Positions 1 to 5,640 of a stretch of 7,141 nucleotides of DNA are shown one piece after another. Made by a program: the position numbers and the translations under genes. The notes below the pieces were generated by a model, which made no database searches, had not been told where the DNA came from, and saw only the letters and a program-made list of their open reading frames with translations. How positions within the stretch are numbered: position 1 is the stretch's first letter; each line of letters opens with the position of its first letter. The stretch is taken from contig DATKWV010000220.1 in assembly GCA_035529405.1 (NCBI GenBank), forward strand, positions 1 through 7,141, given 5' to 3'. This stretch comes from DATKWV01 sp035529405. Lineage in GTDB: Bacteria > Planctomycetota > Phycisphaerae > Sedimentisphaerales > Anaerobacaceae.

Positions 1-223
1 GCCGATTTGCGAAAGCGCGGATTTTTTTGCAAAGGACAGGTCGCTGCCGCCCGTAAAACGCGGCGATTTGCTCGCTATATTTACTGCCGGCGCGTATGGA
101 TTCAGCATGAGCAGCAATTACAACGCCAGGGGCCGGGCCGCCGAGGTGCTTGTGGACGGCAGCCGGTTTAAAATTATCAGAAGACGCGAAACCTACGAAG
201 ATATGGTCGCACCGGAAAAATAA
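1..223 (+). CDS. lysA: Diaminopimelate decarboxylase, C-terminal end (partial)
   Basis: The open frame enters from the left edge (first full codon at base 2) and ends at TAA 221-223, leaving 73 codons. LysA is a cytoplasmic PLP enzyme that decarboxylates meso-diaminopimelate to L-lysine, the last step of lysine synthesis. The visible part carries two hallmarks of the C-terminal beta domain. PICESADF contains the Cys-Glu pair that, in the family, reaches the active site of the partner subunit. GAYGFSMSSNYNARGRAAEVL contains the Tyr that contacts PLP and the typical SSNYN stretch. The tail (RRRETYEDMV) also fits LysA. The N-terminal PLP-binding barrel lies outside the window, so start, promoter and upstream neighbours cannot be judged. 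The related carboxynorspermidine decarboxylase is less likely because the GAYGFSMSSNYN stretch is typical of LysA. Confidence 0.88.
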   Translation, partial: PICESADFFAKDRSLPPVKRGDLLAIFTAGAYGFSMSSNYNARGRAAEVLVDGSRFKIIRRRETYEDMVAPEK

Positions 224-507
224 CCGCCTGGTAGCCTGTAAAAGTGGCCGGGCGCATTTTATCATACCCCAGGACCCTGATATACCCCATCAGCCTATCA
301 GATTTGGTCATTTAACGTTTTGCCGGCCAGGATTCGCCGGGCCCATCAAACAATAGTTGTAAAGTTTTTTTGGCAATAATATTGATTTTTTACTAAATCA
401 GGCCCGAAACTCAACCGACATAGGATTTGGATAAAAATTCGGTAAGTTTATTACATAATGTCTGTCCTGAGTTTTTCTTTGCGCACGAAAGGAAAAAGGA
501 GTAAAAT
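224..507. other. AT-rich spacer without a recognised gene
   Basis: About 280 bases between the lysA stop and the putative promoter of the folded RNA. I see no coding frame with family resemblance. A 68-codon frame starting at 150 overlaps the lysA end out of frame and has a composition unlike a real protein. A short inverted pair (CTGAT...ATCAG, about 278-294) and a T-run near 365-371 could contribute to lysA termination, but they are not adjacent enough to form a standard intrinsic terminator. Confidence 0.4.
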
Positions 508-536
508 TTGTAGGTAGTTCCTGAAAACTGAATAAG
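508..536 (+). promoter_or_regulatory. Weak candidate promoter for the folded RNA
   Basis: TTGTAG (508-513) and AATAAG (531-536) are separated by 17 bases. They match the sigma70 consensus at 3 of 6 and 4 of 6 positions. A start about 7 bases downstream, near 543, would put the RNA 5' end just before its closing helix at 551. The position fits well but the boxes are poor, so this is a guess guided by the RNA structure. Confidence 0.28.
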
Positions 537-550
537 TAAAAAAGCAACTT

Positions 551-691
551 CTTCTTGAGCAAAAACGGTAATTTGAACCTTTTCCAGGTTCGGGATTTAC
601 TTGAAGTGGTTGGATGTGACGTGTCCTGCCATTTGCGGCAGCGTCAGAATCCCTACTTCAAGTAAGCCCGTTACCGTGGGTGCTCAAGAGG
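551..691 (+). ncRNA. Highly structured RNA element of unknown family
   Basis: Nested complementary segments give a near-continuous fold. Closing helix P1 pairs 551-561 with 681-691 (11 bp, one G-U). After an AAA/GGG internal loop, P2 pairs 565-571 with 671-677 (7 bp, ACGGTAA/TTACCGT). A side hairpin P3 pairs 575-580 with 586-591 (GAACCT/AGGTTC, 5-base loop). P4 pairs GGG 592-594 with CCC 667-669, then 597-607 with 655-665 (11 perfect bp, TTACTTGAAGT). P5 pairs 612-615 with 649-652 and 617-621 with 642-646. The apical hairpin pairs 626-630 with 637-641 around a 6-base loop. The strand is inferred from the T-rich terminator-like hairpin just downstream. It could be a free small RNA or the 5' leader of the receiver gene at 840. 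I considered 6S RNA and SRP RNA: the three-way junction lacks the 6S open bubble, and no SRP domain IV motif is present. Confidence 0.6.
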
Positions 692-698
692 TAGTCAG

Positions 699-721
699 GA
701 TCGGCGCTGCCATCTTTTTTT
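699..721 (+). terminator. Probable intrinsic terminator after the folded RNA
   Basis: GAT 699-701 and GGC 703-705 pair with GCC 709-711 and ATC 712-714 around a 3-base loop, with C702 bulged. Seven T's follow directly (715-721). The stem is short and bulged, so termination may be partial. That would fit either the end of a small RNA or an attenuator before the receiver gene. Its 3' half (705-711) is also exactly complementary to 637-643 inside the upstream RNA. Confidence 0.5.
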
Positions 722-839
722 GGTGGTGTGGGGCGGCTGTAAACTGTACCTCCGGGCCTTGTACCGACAACCATGCTTGAGCACTCTGCAAGGGCTGAAA
801 GGTACTTTCCCGACAGGCCAAATCGAAAGGGGGACCAAA
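722..839 (+). promoter_or_regulatory. Leader of the receiver gene, with hairpin and strong RBS
   Basis: This 118-base stretch precedes the receiver start. It contains a local hairpin, CTTG(A)GCA 776-783 with TGCAAG 787-792 (7 bp, one bulged A), inside a possible GTACC 761-765/GGTAC 801-805 pairing. The ribosome binding site is AAAGGGGG at 826-833, six bases before the ATG. Segment 776-786 can alternatively pair with 678-688, the 3' arm of the closing helix of the upstream RNA. The frame continues open upstream of 840 to 720, but that extension has no family resemblance and no RBS. Confidence 0.4.
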
Positions 840-1304
840 ATGGCGGGTAAACAAATCTCTGTTTTGCTGGTCGATGACGAGACAGATATCCGGAACGTAA
901 TGGAATACAGACTGAGGGCGGACGGCTTCAAGGTTTACATGGCCGAGGACGGTTCTCGAGGGCTTAAACTTGCCCGCAGGATAAAGCCCAGCGTGATACT
1001 TCTGGATTGGATGATGCCGCATATGGATGGACTGCAGATTCTAGCCGAGCTTAAGCGCCGAAGGAAAACAAAGCGCATACCAGTGTTCATGTTCACTGCC
1101 AAAGGTATAGTAAGTGATATGGACAAGGCATTTGCCGCAGGCGCCGATGATTATATTTCCAAGCCTTGTAATATGGTGATGGTGGGCGATCTCATAAGAA
1201 AAAAACTGCAGAATTGCAGAGAAAATCGGTCGTTGAAAAGGAGGCTTCATTTGGTCACTCGTGTTATTTCCGTTATTAAAAAGCTGATAAATAAAATCTT
1301 ATAA
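840..1304 (+). CDS. Stand-alone CheY-like response regulator receiver protein
   Basis: A 154-residue cytoplasmic signalling protein that should accept phosphate from a histidine kinase. The receiver domain spans about residues 5-125. It has the acidic pair D12-D13 (LLVDDE), the phosphoacceptor D56 (ILLDWMMP), the switch Thr T86 (FTAKG) and the conserved Lys K108 (SKP). The ATG at 840 is chosen over an in-frame ATG at 720 because AAAGGGGG lies six bases upstream and the receiver fold begins at once. No DNA-binding, GGDEF or other output domain follows. The last ~40 residues are basic and amphipathic (RSLKRRLHLVTRVISVIKKL) and may be a docking or membrane-surface helix; this is inference. No kinase gene is adjacent, so it is probably an orphan regulator. 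The long structured leader suggests post-transcriptional control. Confidence 0.88.
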   Translation: MAGKQISVLLVDDETDIRNVMEYRLRADGFKVYMAEDGSRGLKLARRIKPSVILLDWMMPHMDGLQILAELKRRRKTKRIPVFMFTAKGIVSDMDKAFAAGADDYISKPCNMVMVGDLIRKKLQNCRENRSLKRRLHLVTRVISVIKKLINKIL

Positions 1305-1331
1305 ATAAATTTGCTTTGCTCTTTCGTGCAT

Positions 1332-1357
1332 AAGCTGTTTGTTCCGGCGGCTTTTTT
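1332..1357 (+). terminator. Possible terminator of the receiver gene
   Basis: AAGCTG (1332-1337) pairs with CGGCTT (1348-1353) with one G-U, and six T's follow from 1352 to 1357. It lies 28 bases after the receiver stop, which is the expected place. The stem is short and the 10-base loop is large, so strength is uncertain. Confidence 0.4.
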
Positions 1358-1487
1358 CGGTCACCGACGGCGTTACAAAATTTTCAGATGTTCCTGATGT
1401 GCTGCGGGTTTTTCAATCAAATGTGTGCCGGCAAAATTCCCAAAACAAGAATTCTTAAAAAATTTAATCCCTTCAAAAGGCACGAAA

Positions 1488-1528
1488 ACAAGCCCCAAAC
1501 AAGCCCCAAACAAGCCCCAAACAAGCCC
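1488..1528. repeat. 11-bp tandem repeat, 3.7 copies
   Basis: Three exact consecutive copies of ACAAGCCCCAA start at 1488, 1499 and 1510. A partial fourth (ACAAGCCC) runs from 1521 to 1528. Exact identity suggests recent slippage. It lies in non-coding DNA 183 bases after the receiver stop. No function is evident. Confidence 0.9.
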
Positions 1529-1711
1529 TGATTAAAAAACCGGTGCTTTCGGTCAATCAAATACGGAACAGGTGGTATTAGTGTAGAGGACATTTACAGG
1601 CTGGGGGGCAACCGGACAACAGCAGGCAATGTCAGTCGCTGCGGATTTGACCAGCCGTTTTCAACGCTGCAGGTACGGCTTTCCATTAACCTTCTCTTCC
1701 TCCTCCTCAAG

Positions 1712-1745
1712 CCGGCCGGTGAACTCACCGGCCGGTGCCTCTTTT
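1712..1745 (+). terminator. Strong GC-rich hairpin, terminator-like
   Basis: CCGGCCGGTG (1712-1721) pairs perfectly with CACCGGCCGG (1726-1735) around AACT. Each arm itself contains the palindrome CCGGCCGG. A short T-run (1742-1745) follows six bases after the stem, so it is an imperfect intrinsic terminator. No obvious gene ends just upstream, so it may terminate an unrecognised transcript in the spacer or be a stable RNA or DNA palindrome isolating the promoter at 1783. Confidence 0.42.
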
Positions 1746-1782
1746 GGCAAGCCAGCAGGAAAAAAGTAAGACAGAATTTCGA

Positions 1783-1811
1783 TTTACAAGCAGCTTTAGT
1801 ACGCTTATATT
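1783..1811 (+). promoter_or_regulatory. Sigma70-type promoter for the HD-domain gene
   Basis: The -35 box TTTACA (1783-1788) and the -10 box TATATT (1806-1811) are spaced by exactly 17 bases. Each matches the consensus at 5 of 6 positions. Transcription would start near 1818 and give an untranslated leader of about 50 bases before the ATG at 1868. Confidence 0.6.
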
Positions 1812-1867
1812 TATTCGAACAGAAAATTCGGGATTACGACTTCACCGGTAAAACAAGGGATTGGAAA

Positions 1868-2446
1868 ATGACCGAACACAAACCAGGCCGGCAGCAGGCC
1901 TTTGAGCTGCTGGTAAAATACAACAAAAGCAACGGCCTGATTAAACACGCCTTGGCGGTAGAGGCGGTGATGCGACACTTCGCCCGCAAACGAGACCTTG
2001 ACGAAGAAAAATGGGCGGTTATCGGATTGGTGCACGACCTGGATTACGAACAGTTTCCCGAACAGCACTGCCATAAAACCAAAGAGATACTGACAGAGGC
2101 AGGCTGGCCGCAGGAATATATACAGGCGATTATGGCGCACGGGTGGGGTATATGTACCGATGTAGAACCGAAAAGCGAAATGGAAAAAGTGCTTTACGGA
2201 ATTGACGAGCTGACCGGGCTGATAGTCGCCACAGCGCTTGTGAGACCGTCAAAAAGCATAATGGACATGAAGGCCAAATCGGTCAGGAAAAAATGGAAAG
2301 ACAAGGCTTTTGCAGCCGGAGTCAAAAGAGAGGTGATAGAAAAAGCGGCCCAGATGTTAGGTATAGAGCTTGCTGAACTGATAGAGGACACCATTATGGG
2401 CATGCGCGAAGTGGCCGAGCAAATCGGTCTAAAAGGCAATGTATAA
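1868..2446 (+). CDS. HD-domain (HDIG-type) metal-dependent phosphohydrolase
   Basis: A 192-residue cytoplasmic protein with the order of metal ligands expected of an HD domain: H27 (IKHALAVE), H56-D57 (GLVHDLDYEQFP), H91 (IMAHGWG) and D113 (GIDELTGLI). Family members hydrolyse phosphate esters or nucleotides with divalent metal; the substrate here cannot be read from sequence. The length fits a single-domain HD hydrolase. The C-terminal third (about 135-190) is helical and charged. The start is supported by AAGGGA at 1855-1860, seven bases upstream, and by a promoter at 1783-1811. There is no signal peptide. The next gene begins 76 bases on in the same direction and could be co-transcribed, but no functional link to the arabinofuranosidase is obvious. 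Confidence 0.85.
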   Translation: MTEHKPGRQQAFELLVKYNKSNGLIKHALAVEAVMRHFARKRDLDEEKWAVIGLVHDLDYEQFPEQHCHKTKEILTEAGWPQEYIQAIMAHGWGICTDVEPKSEMEKVLYGIDELTGLIVATALVRPSKSIMDMKAKSVRKKWKDKAFAAGVKREVIEKAAQMLGIELAELIEDTIMGMREVAEQIGLKGNV

Positions 2447-2458
2447 ACCTCTGTCCCG

Positions 2459-2475
2459 AACAGGCTAATCCTGTT
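2459..2475 (+). repeat. Small inverted repeat between the HD gene and the GH62 gene
   Basis: AACAGG (2459-2464) and CCTGTT (2470-2475) are separated by five bases. There is no T-run after it, so it is not a convincing terminator. It could be an operator-like site for the downstream arabinofuranosidase gene. A TATAGA (2495-2500) lies 20 bases further on but lacks a good -35 partner. Confidence 0.3.
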
Positions 2476-2522
2476 ACGTGGTAATGGTAACCAGTATAGA
2501 CCCGAAATAAGAACTGCCTGAA

Positions 2523-3572
2523 ATGGTAAAAGCGAAAAACTTCTGTGCGGTTACTTCAGCGCTGCTGATATTGGTCTTGTCAGGCTGTTTGGCCGGTGAA
2601 AAAGCAGCACCACAAACCAATCTGCAGGCAATCGACGTTTTTTTGTCCGGTCGATTCAACTGGAAGGTCAGTGAGCCGTTAGTGGCGCCTCTGCAAAGAG
2701 CGGACGATACCACATATTCGGTCAAAGACCCCACGATAGTTTACTATGACGGGCGATGGCATCTGTTCTGCACGGTCAGGGCTGAAAAACGCTCGCACCA
2801 GATAGAGTACATCAGCTTCGAGAGCTGGAAAAATGTCCATAAAGCACAACGCAGCCTGCTGACTGTCACCGAGGGGTATTTCTGCGCACCGCAGGTGTTC
2901 TATTTTGAGCCTGATAAGAAATGGTACCTTATCTACCAGACAAGCGACAAATCACGAAAACCCGCCCTGCAGCCGGCATACTCAACCACCGACGACATCA
3001 GCAAGCCGGACTCGTGGAGCAAACCAACGCTGCTGTTTGACCGGCATCCCGACAACGTTAAGATGTGGATAGATTTCTGGGTAATCTGTGACGATATTAA
3101 AGCGCATTTATTCTTCACTTCGCTGGACGGAAAGATGTGGCGGGCCGAGACAAAACTGGAAAATTTTCCGGCAGGCTGGAGTCGGCCAAGTGTAGTGCTT
3201 GATGATGACATTTTCGAGGCCGGCCACACGTATCATGTAAAGGATACAGACAGGTTTTTAACGGTTGTCGAAGCACAAAACCAGGGTCGGCGCTACTACA
3301 AGGCCTATATTGCCGATAGACTCGACGGGCAGTGGAGCCCGCTTGCAGCAACAGAGGCAAAACCGTTCGCAAGCCCAGTGAACACCAACTGCAGCGGCGC
3401 CTGCTGGGCCGACTCTTTCAGTCACGGCGAGCTTATACGCGATGGTTTCGACCAGAAACTGCAGTTCGACTGCACCAATATGGGATTTCTCTTCCAGGGC
3501 GTGTCGGATAAAGATAAGAAAGGCAAAAAGTACGGCCGGATTCCGTGGCGCCTCGGCATACTAAGGCCGTGA
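2523..3572 (+). CDS. GH62 alpha-L-arabinofuranosidase, predicted lipoprotein
   Basis: A 349-residue glycoside hydrolase of family 62, the enzymes that remove L-arabinofuranose side chains from arabinoxylan or arabinan. The N-terminus is a lipoprotein signal: basic start, hydrophobic stretch about 10-20, lipobox LSGC with C22 as the lipidated residue. The rest is one five-bladed beta-propeller. Family signatures in order are KDPTIVYYDGRWH (D69, predicted base), WIDFWVICDD (D184, predicted pKa modulator), DIFEAGH (E232, predicted acid), VVEAQNQGRRYY, RLDGQWSPLAATEAKPF, SFSHGELIRDGFDQ and the C-terminal PWRLGIL. All three catalytic acids appear present, so it is probably active; their assignment rests on motif memory, not an alignment. 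No carbohydrate-binding module is visible. The RBS is weak. The stop lies one base from the accC stop on the other strand. Confidence 0.9.
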   Translation: MVKAKNFCAVTSALLILVLSGCLAGEKAAPQTNLQAIDVFLSGRFNWKVSEPLVAPLQRADDTTYSVKDPTIVYYDGRWHLFCTVRAEKRSHQIEYISFESWKNVHKAQRSLLTVTEGYFCAPQVFYFEPDKKWYLIYQTSDKSRKPALQPAYSTTDDISKPDSWSKPTLLFDRHPDNVKMWIDFWVICDDIKAHLFFTSLDGKMWRAETKLENFPAGWSRPSVVLDDDIFEAGHTYHVKDTDRFLTVVEAQNQGRRYYKAYIADRLDGQWSPLAATEAKPFASPVNTNCSGACWADSFSHGELIRDGFDQKLQFDCTNMGFLFQGVSDKDKKGKKYGRIPWRLGILRP

Positions 3573-3573
3573 A

Positions 3574-4917
3574 CTATACGGTGAAATGCCTTTCGAGAAA
3601 GCCGGTATCGACTTTGTTTTTGACAAAGAGGTTGTGCGAAAGAATTTCGAGGCAGATAGGGATGGTTGTTTTGACCGGCTCGATGACAAATTCCCCCAAA
3701 GCCCTTTTCATAGTGGCAATGGCCTTGTCCCTTGTGGCCTGATGTACAATGACTTTTGCAATCATGGAATCGTACTTTGCCGAGACCGTCCAGCCCTGAT
3801 GAACATGGGTGTCAATTCTTACGCCCGGACCGCCGGGGGCGATATACCTGGTTATCGTGCCGGGACAGGGAGCAAACTTATTGGCGGGGTCTTCGGCGTT
3901 TATTCTGCACTCAATTGCGGAGCCGCTATGCTTGATGTCCCTTTGGCTGATTTCAAGGCCCTCGCCTGCGGCGATTCTCAACTGCCACTTAATCAAGTCA
4001 TGGCCTGTAACCATTTCCGTAACGGGGTGCTCGACCTGGATTCTCGTATTAACCTCCATAAAATAGAATTTCCTGTGCTTGTCTAAGAGAAATTCCACCG
4101 TCGCGGCGTTGACGTATTTGGCCTGTTTTATAATCCTAAGCGCCGCCTGGCACAGTTTTTCCCTCGTGCGCTCGTCGAGGACCGGACACGGAGATTCCTC
4201 AATCATCTTCTGATGCCTTCGCTGAATTGAACAATCCCTCTCGTAAAAATGCAGGGCGTGGCCGAATTTGTCCGCCATTACCTGCACTTCGACGTGTCGA
4301 GGCTCGACGATGAGTTTTTCCAGATATACGCCCGGATTTTTGAAAGCGGCCTGTGCCTCAGCCTGTGCCGCCAAGAAGGCCGAATGAAACGTCGTTTGAT
4401 TATGTACGACTCTCATACCTCGTCCGCCGCCGCCGGCGGCGGCTTTTATCATCACAGGGTAGCCGATTTTGTCTGCCAGCTTAAGGGCCTCACTTTCATT
4501 TTCAATCATACCGTCGGAACCAGGAACAACTGACACATCCGATTTGCGTGCCAGCTTGCGTGCCTGCACCTTGTCACCGAGCAGCTCCATGGCCTCTACA
4601 GGCGGACCGATAAACGTAAGGCCGCACTCGCCGCACACAGCGGCAAAATGTGTATTCTCGGCCAAAAACCCGTAACCGGGATGGATGGCTTCGGCGTCGG
4701 TGATTTCAGCGGCGCTGATAATACGCGAGATATTCAGATAACTCTGGGCGCAATCGGCGGGGCCTATGCAAACGGCCTCGTCGGCAAGGGCAAGATACGG
4801 GGCATCCCTGTCGGCCTCGGAATAAACAGCTACGGCTTCGATGCCAAGCTCGTGACAGGCACGGATTATGCGAAGCGCTATTTCACCACGGTTGGCTATA
4901 AGGACTCTTGAAAACAT
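3574..4917 (-). CDS. accC: Biotin carboxylase subunit of acetyl-CoA carboxylase
   Basis: A 447-residue ATP-grasp enzyme, matching the usual ~450, that carboxylates biotin on AccB using ATP and bicarbonate, the first half-reaction of malonyl-CoA synthesis. The N-terminal Rossmann-like domain opens with FSRVLIANRGEIALRII. The ATP-grasp core has K116, K158 and the glycine-rich lid AAAGGGGRGM (159-168). The active site shows HQKMIEE (K237), E275, MEVNTRIQVEHP (E288, R292, E296) and R338 (ECRINAEDP). The C-terminal domain ends in LERHFTV. No carboxyltransferase or biotinyl domain is fused, so this is the free-standing bacterial subunit rather than a pyruvate or propionyl-CoA carboxylase chain, although AccC can serve several carboxylases. 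It lies 42 bases after accB in the same operon. The RBS is weak (GAGA). The stop is TAG at 3576-3574. Confidence 0.96.
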   Translation of the reverse strand: MFSRVLIANRGEIALRIIRACHELGIEAVAVYSEADRDAPYLALADEAVCIGPADCAQSYLNISRIISAAEITDAEAIHPGYGFLAENTHFAAVCGECGLTFIGPPVEAMELLGDKVQARKLARKSDVSVVPGSDGMIENESEALKLADKIGYPVMIKAAAGGGGRGMRVVHNQTTFHSAFLAAQAEAQAAFKNPGVYLEKLIVEPRHVEVQVMADKFGHALHFYERDCSIQRRHQKMIEESPCPVLDERTREKLCQAALRIIKQAKYVNAATVEFLLDKHRKFYFMEVNTRIQVEHPVTEMVTGHDLIKWQLRIAAGEGLEISQRDIKHSGSAIECRINAEDPANKFAPCPGTITRYIAPGGPGVRIDTHVHQGWTVSAKYDSMIAKVIVHQATRDKAIATMKRALGEFVIEPVKTTIPICLEILSHNLFVKNKVDTGFLERHFTV

Positions 4918-4959
4918 TTTCTCGTGTCTCGTCTATCGGCGCCGCTAAAGGGTGGCGCA

Positions 4960-5448
4960 TCAATCGGGCTTTACTTTGAAGATGACCTGGCCGTATTCGA
5001 CGGCCTGGCCGTTCGTAATGAGAACTTCAACTATGGTGCCGCTGACTTCGGCCTTTATTTCGTTCATGACCTTCATGGCCTCGATTATACAAACTACTGT
5101 CTGTTCGGTAACGTGGGAACCGACTTCAACGTAAGCGGGCGAATCGGGGCTGGGTTTGACGTAGAATGTTCCGACAATAGGCGACTTTATTTCCACAAGA
5201 TTGCCTTGCTGACCGGCAATGCCGGCAGTCTCGGGCGCAAAGTTCGGGGCAGCCGTTGTGCAGTTTGGCGGCGACGGTACGCCCGGGGCCGCACCGACCA
5301 CGCCGATAACAGGCTGCTGCTGAGGACCAAATCGTTTCAAAAGTATCCTGTCGTCGCCGTGCTTTATCTCAATTTCAGCAAGGCCGTTGGCCTTCATTAT
5401 CTCAATGAGCTTGTTTATTCTCTGAAAATCATTTTCTTTTTGCCCCAT
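4960..5448 (-). CDS. accB: Biotin carboxyl carrier protein of acetyl-CoA carboxylase
   Basis: A 162-residue carrier (BCCP) that shuttles carboxybiotin between AccC and the carboxyltransferase. Residues 1-40 form the conserved N-terminal segment (INKLIEIMKANGLAEIEI). Residues 42-80 are a flexible Pro/Ala-rich linker. The biotinyl domain (84-162) carries SPIVGTFYVKPSPDSPAY, including the thumb typical of AccB, and the biotinylation motif EAMKV with K126 as the attachment site. The thumb favours true AccB over other biotinyl proteins. The start is supported by GGAAAGGA upstream on the minus strand (about 5456-5463). It is the first gene of an accB-accC operon, with a good promoter at 5551-5578. 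The genes accA and accD are not in the window. Confidence 0.95.
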   Translation of the reverse strand: MGQKENDFQRINKLIEIMKANGLAEIEIKHGDDRILLKRFGPQQQPVIGVVGAAPGVPSPPNCTTAAPNFAPETAGIAGQQGNLVEIKSPIVGTFYVKPSPDSPAYVEVGSHVTEQTVVCIIEAMKVMNEIKAEVSGTIVEVLITNGQAVEYGQVIFKVKPD

Positions 5449-5550
5449 GGCCGCATCCTTTCCGGGCTATGGTTTTTTACCTTTTTCGCAAAAACACAGG
5501 TTGCCGCAAAACTGCCCGCATTAGACAAAAACAACCCTGTTAGCGGGTTA

Positions 5551-5578
5551 AGTATAACGCCGACAGGCATTTTTGCAA
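5551..5578 (-). promoter_or_regulatory. Promoter of the accB-accC operon
   Basis: Read on the minus strand, TTGCAA (5578-5573) and TATACT (5556-5551) are spaced by 16 bases. The predicted start near 5544 leaves a leader of about 95 bases before accB. Just at the predicted start lies a small inverted repeat (AACCC 5533-5537, GGGTT 5545-5549) that could be an operator; this is inference. Confidence 0.55.
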
Positions 5579-5601
5579 ACAATTTCGCCGTCAATTACAA
5601 A

Positions 5602-5626
5602 GGGGCCGACAAGGGTTTTCGGCCCC
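5602..5626. repeat. Inverted repeat between divergent promoters, operator candidate
   Basis: GGGGCCGA (5602-5609) and TCGGCCCC (5619-5626) form a perfect 8-bp dyad with a 9-base spacer. It sits between the two outward-facing promoters, so neither should transcribe it. That argues for a protein-binding site or DNA palindrome rather than an RNA terminator. No T-run follows on the plus strand and only a weak one on the minus strand. The regulator is unknown. Confidence 0.5.
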
Positions 5627-5640
5627 CAAAAACACAATTT

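Larger units (their letters stand above)
1358..1782. other. Long spacer without a recognised gene; some fold potential
   Basis: No frame here looks like a known protein. A 46-residue frame at 1629-1769 runs through a palindromic hairpin and a poly-Ser stretch made by a pyrimidine-rich tract, so I do not call it. Two mutually exclusive 6-bp pairings share one segment: GGCTGG 1599-1604 with CCAGCC 1651-1656, or AGCCGT 1653-1658 with ACGGCT 1675-1680. A tandem repeat (1488-1528) and a strong hairpin (1712-1735) are listed separately. It could carry an untranslated RNA, but the evidence is only local pairing. Confidence 0.35.

Noticed and set aside
150..356. 68-codon plus-strand frame overlapping the lysA end
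   Set aside because: It overlaps the clear lysA frame out of phase, then runs through spacer; no RBS and no family resemblance.
551..691. Assignment of the folded RNA as 6S or SRP RNA
   Set aside because: The fold has a three-way junction without the open central bubble of 6S, and lacks the conserved tetraloop and internal-loop motif of SRP domain IV.
720..839. In-frame 40-codon N-terminal extension of the receiver protein
   Set aside because: No RBS before 720, which lies inside the T-run of the putative terminator. The receiver fold starts right after the ATG at 840, which has a strong RBS.
684..1126. Several minus-strand frames opposite the receiver gene
   Set aside because: They are reading-frame shadows of the receiver coding sequence, with unlikely residue composition and no RBS.
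1629..1769. 46-residue frame in the spacer
   Set aside because: It runs through a pyrimidine tract (poly-Ser) and a perfect palindrome; no RBS; composition looks non-coding.
1332..1867. Mobile element or CRISPR array in the long spacer
   Set aside because: The 11-bp repeats have no unique spacers, and there are no transposase frames or terminal inverted repeats.
3586..4911. Plus-strand frames of up to 166 codons opposite accC
   Set aside because: accC is unmistakable on the minus strand with all catalytic residues; the opposing frames are shadows.
5527..5549. AACCC/GGGTT hairpin followed by five T's on the minus strand, as an accB attenuator
   Set aside because: The predicted transcription start (~5544) falls inside the first arm, so the hairpin would not be fully transcribed. 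The stem is only 5 bp.
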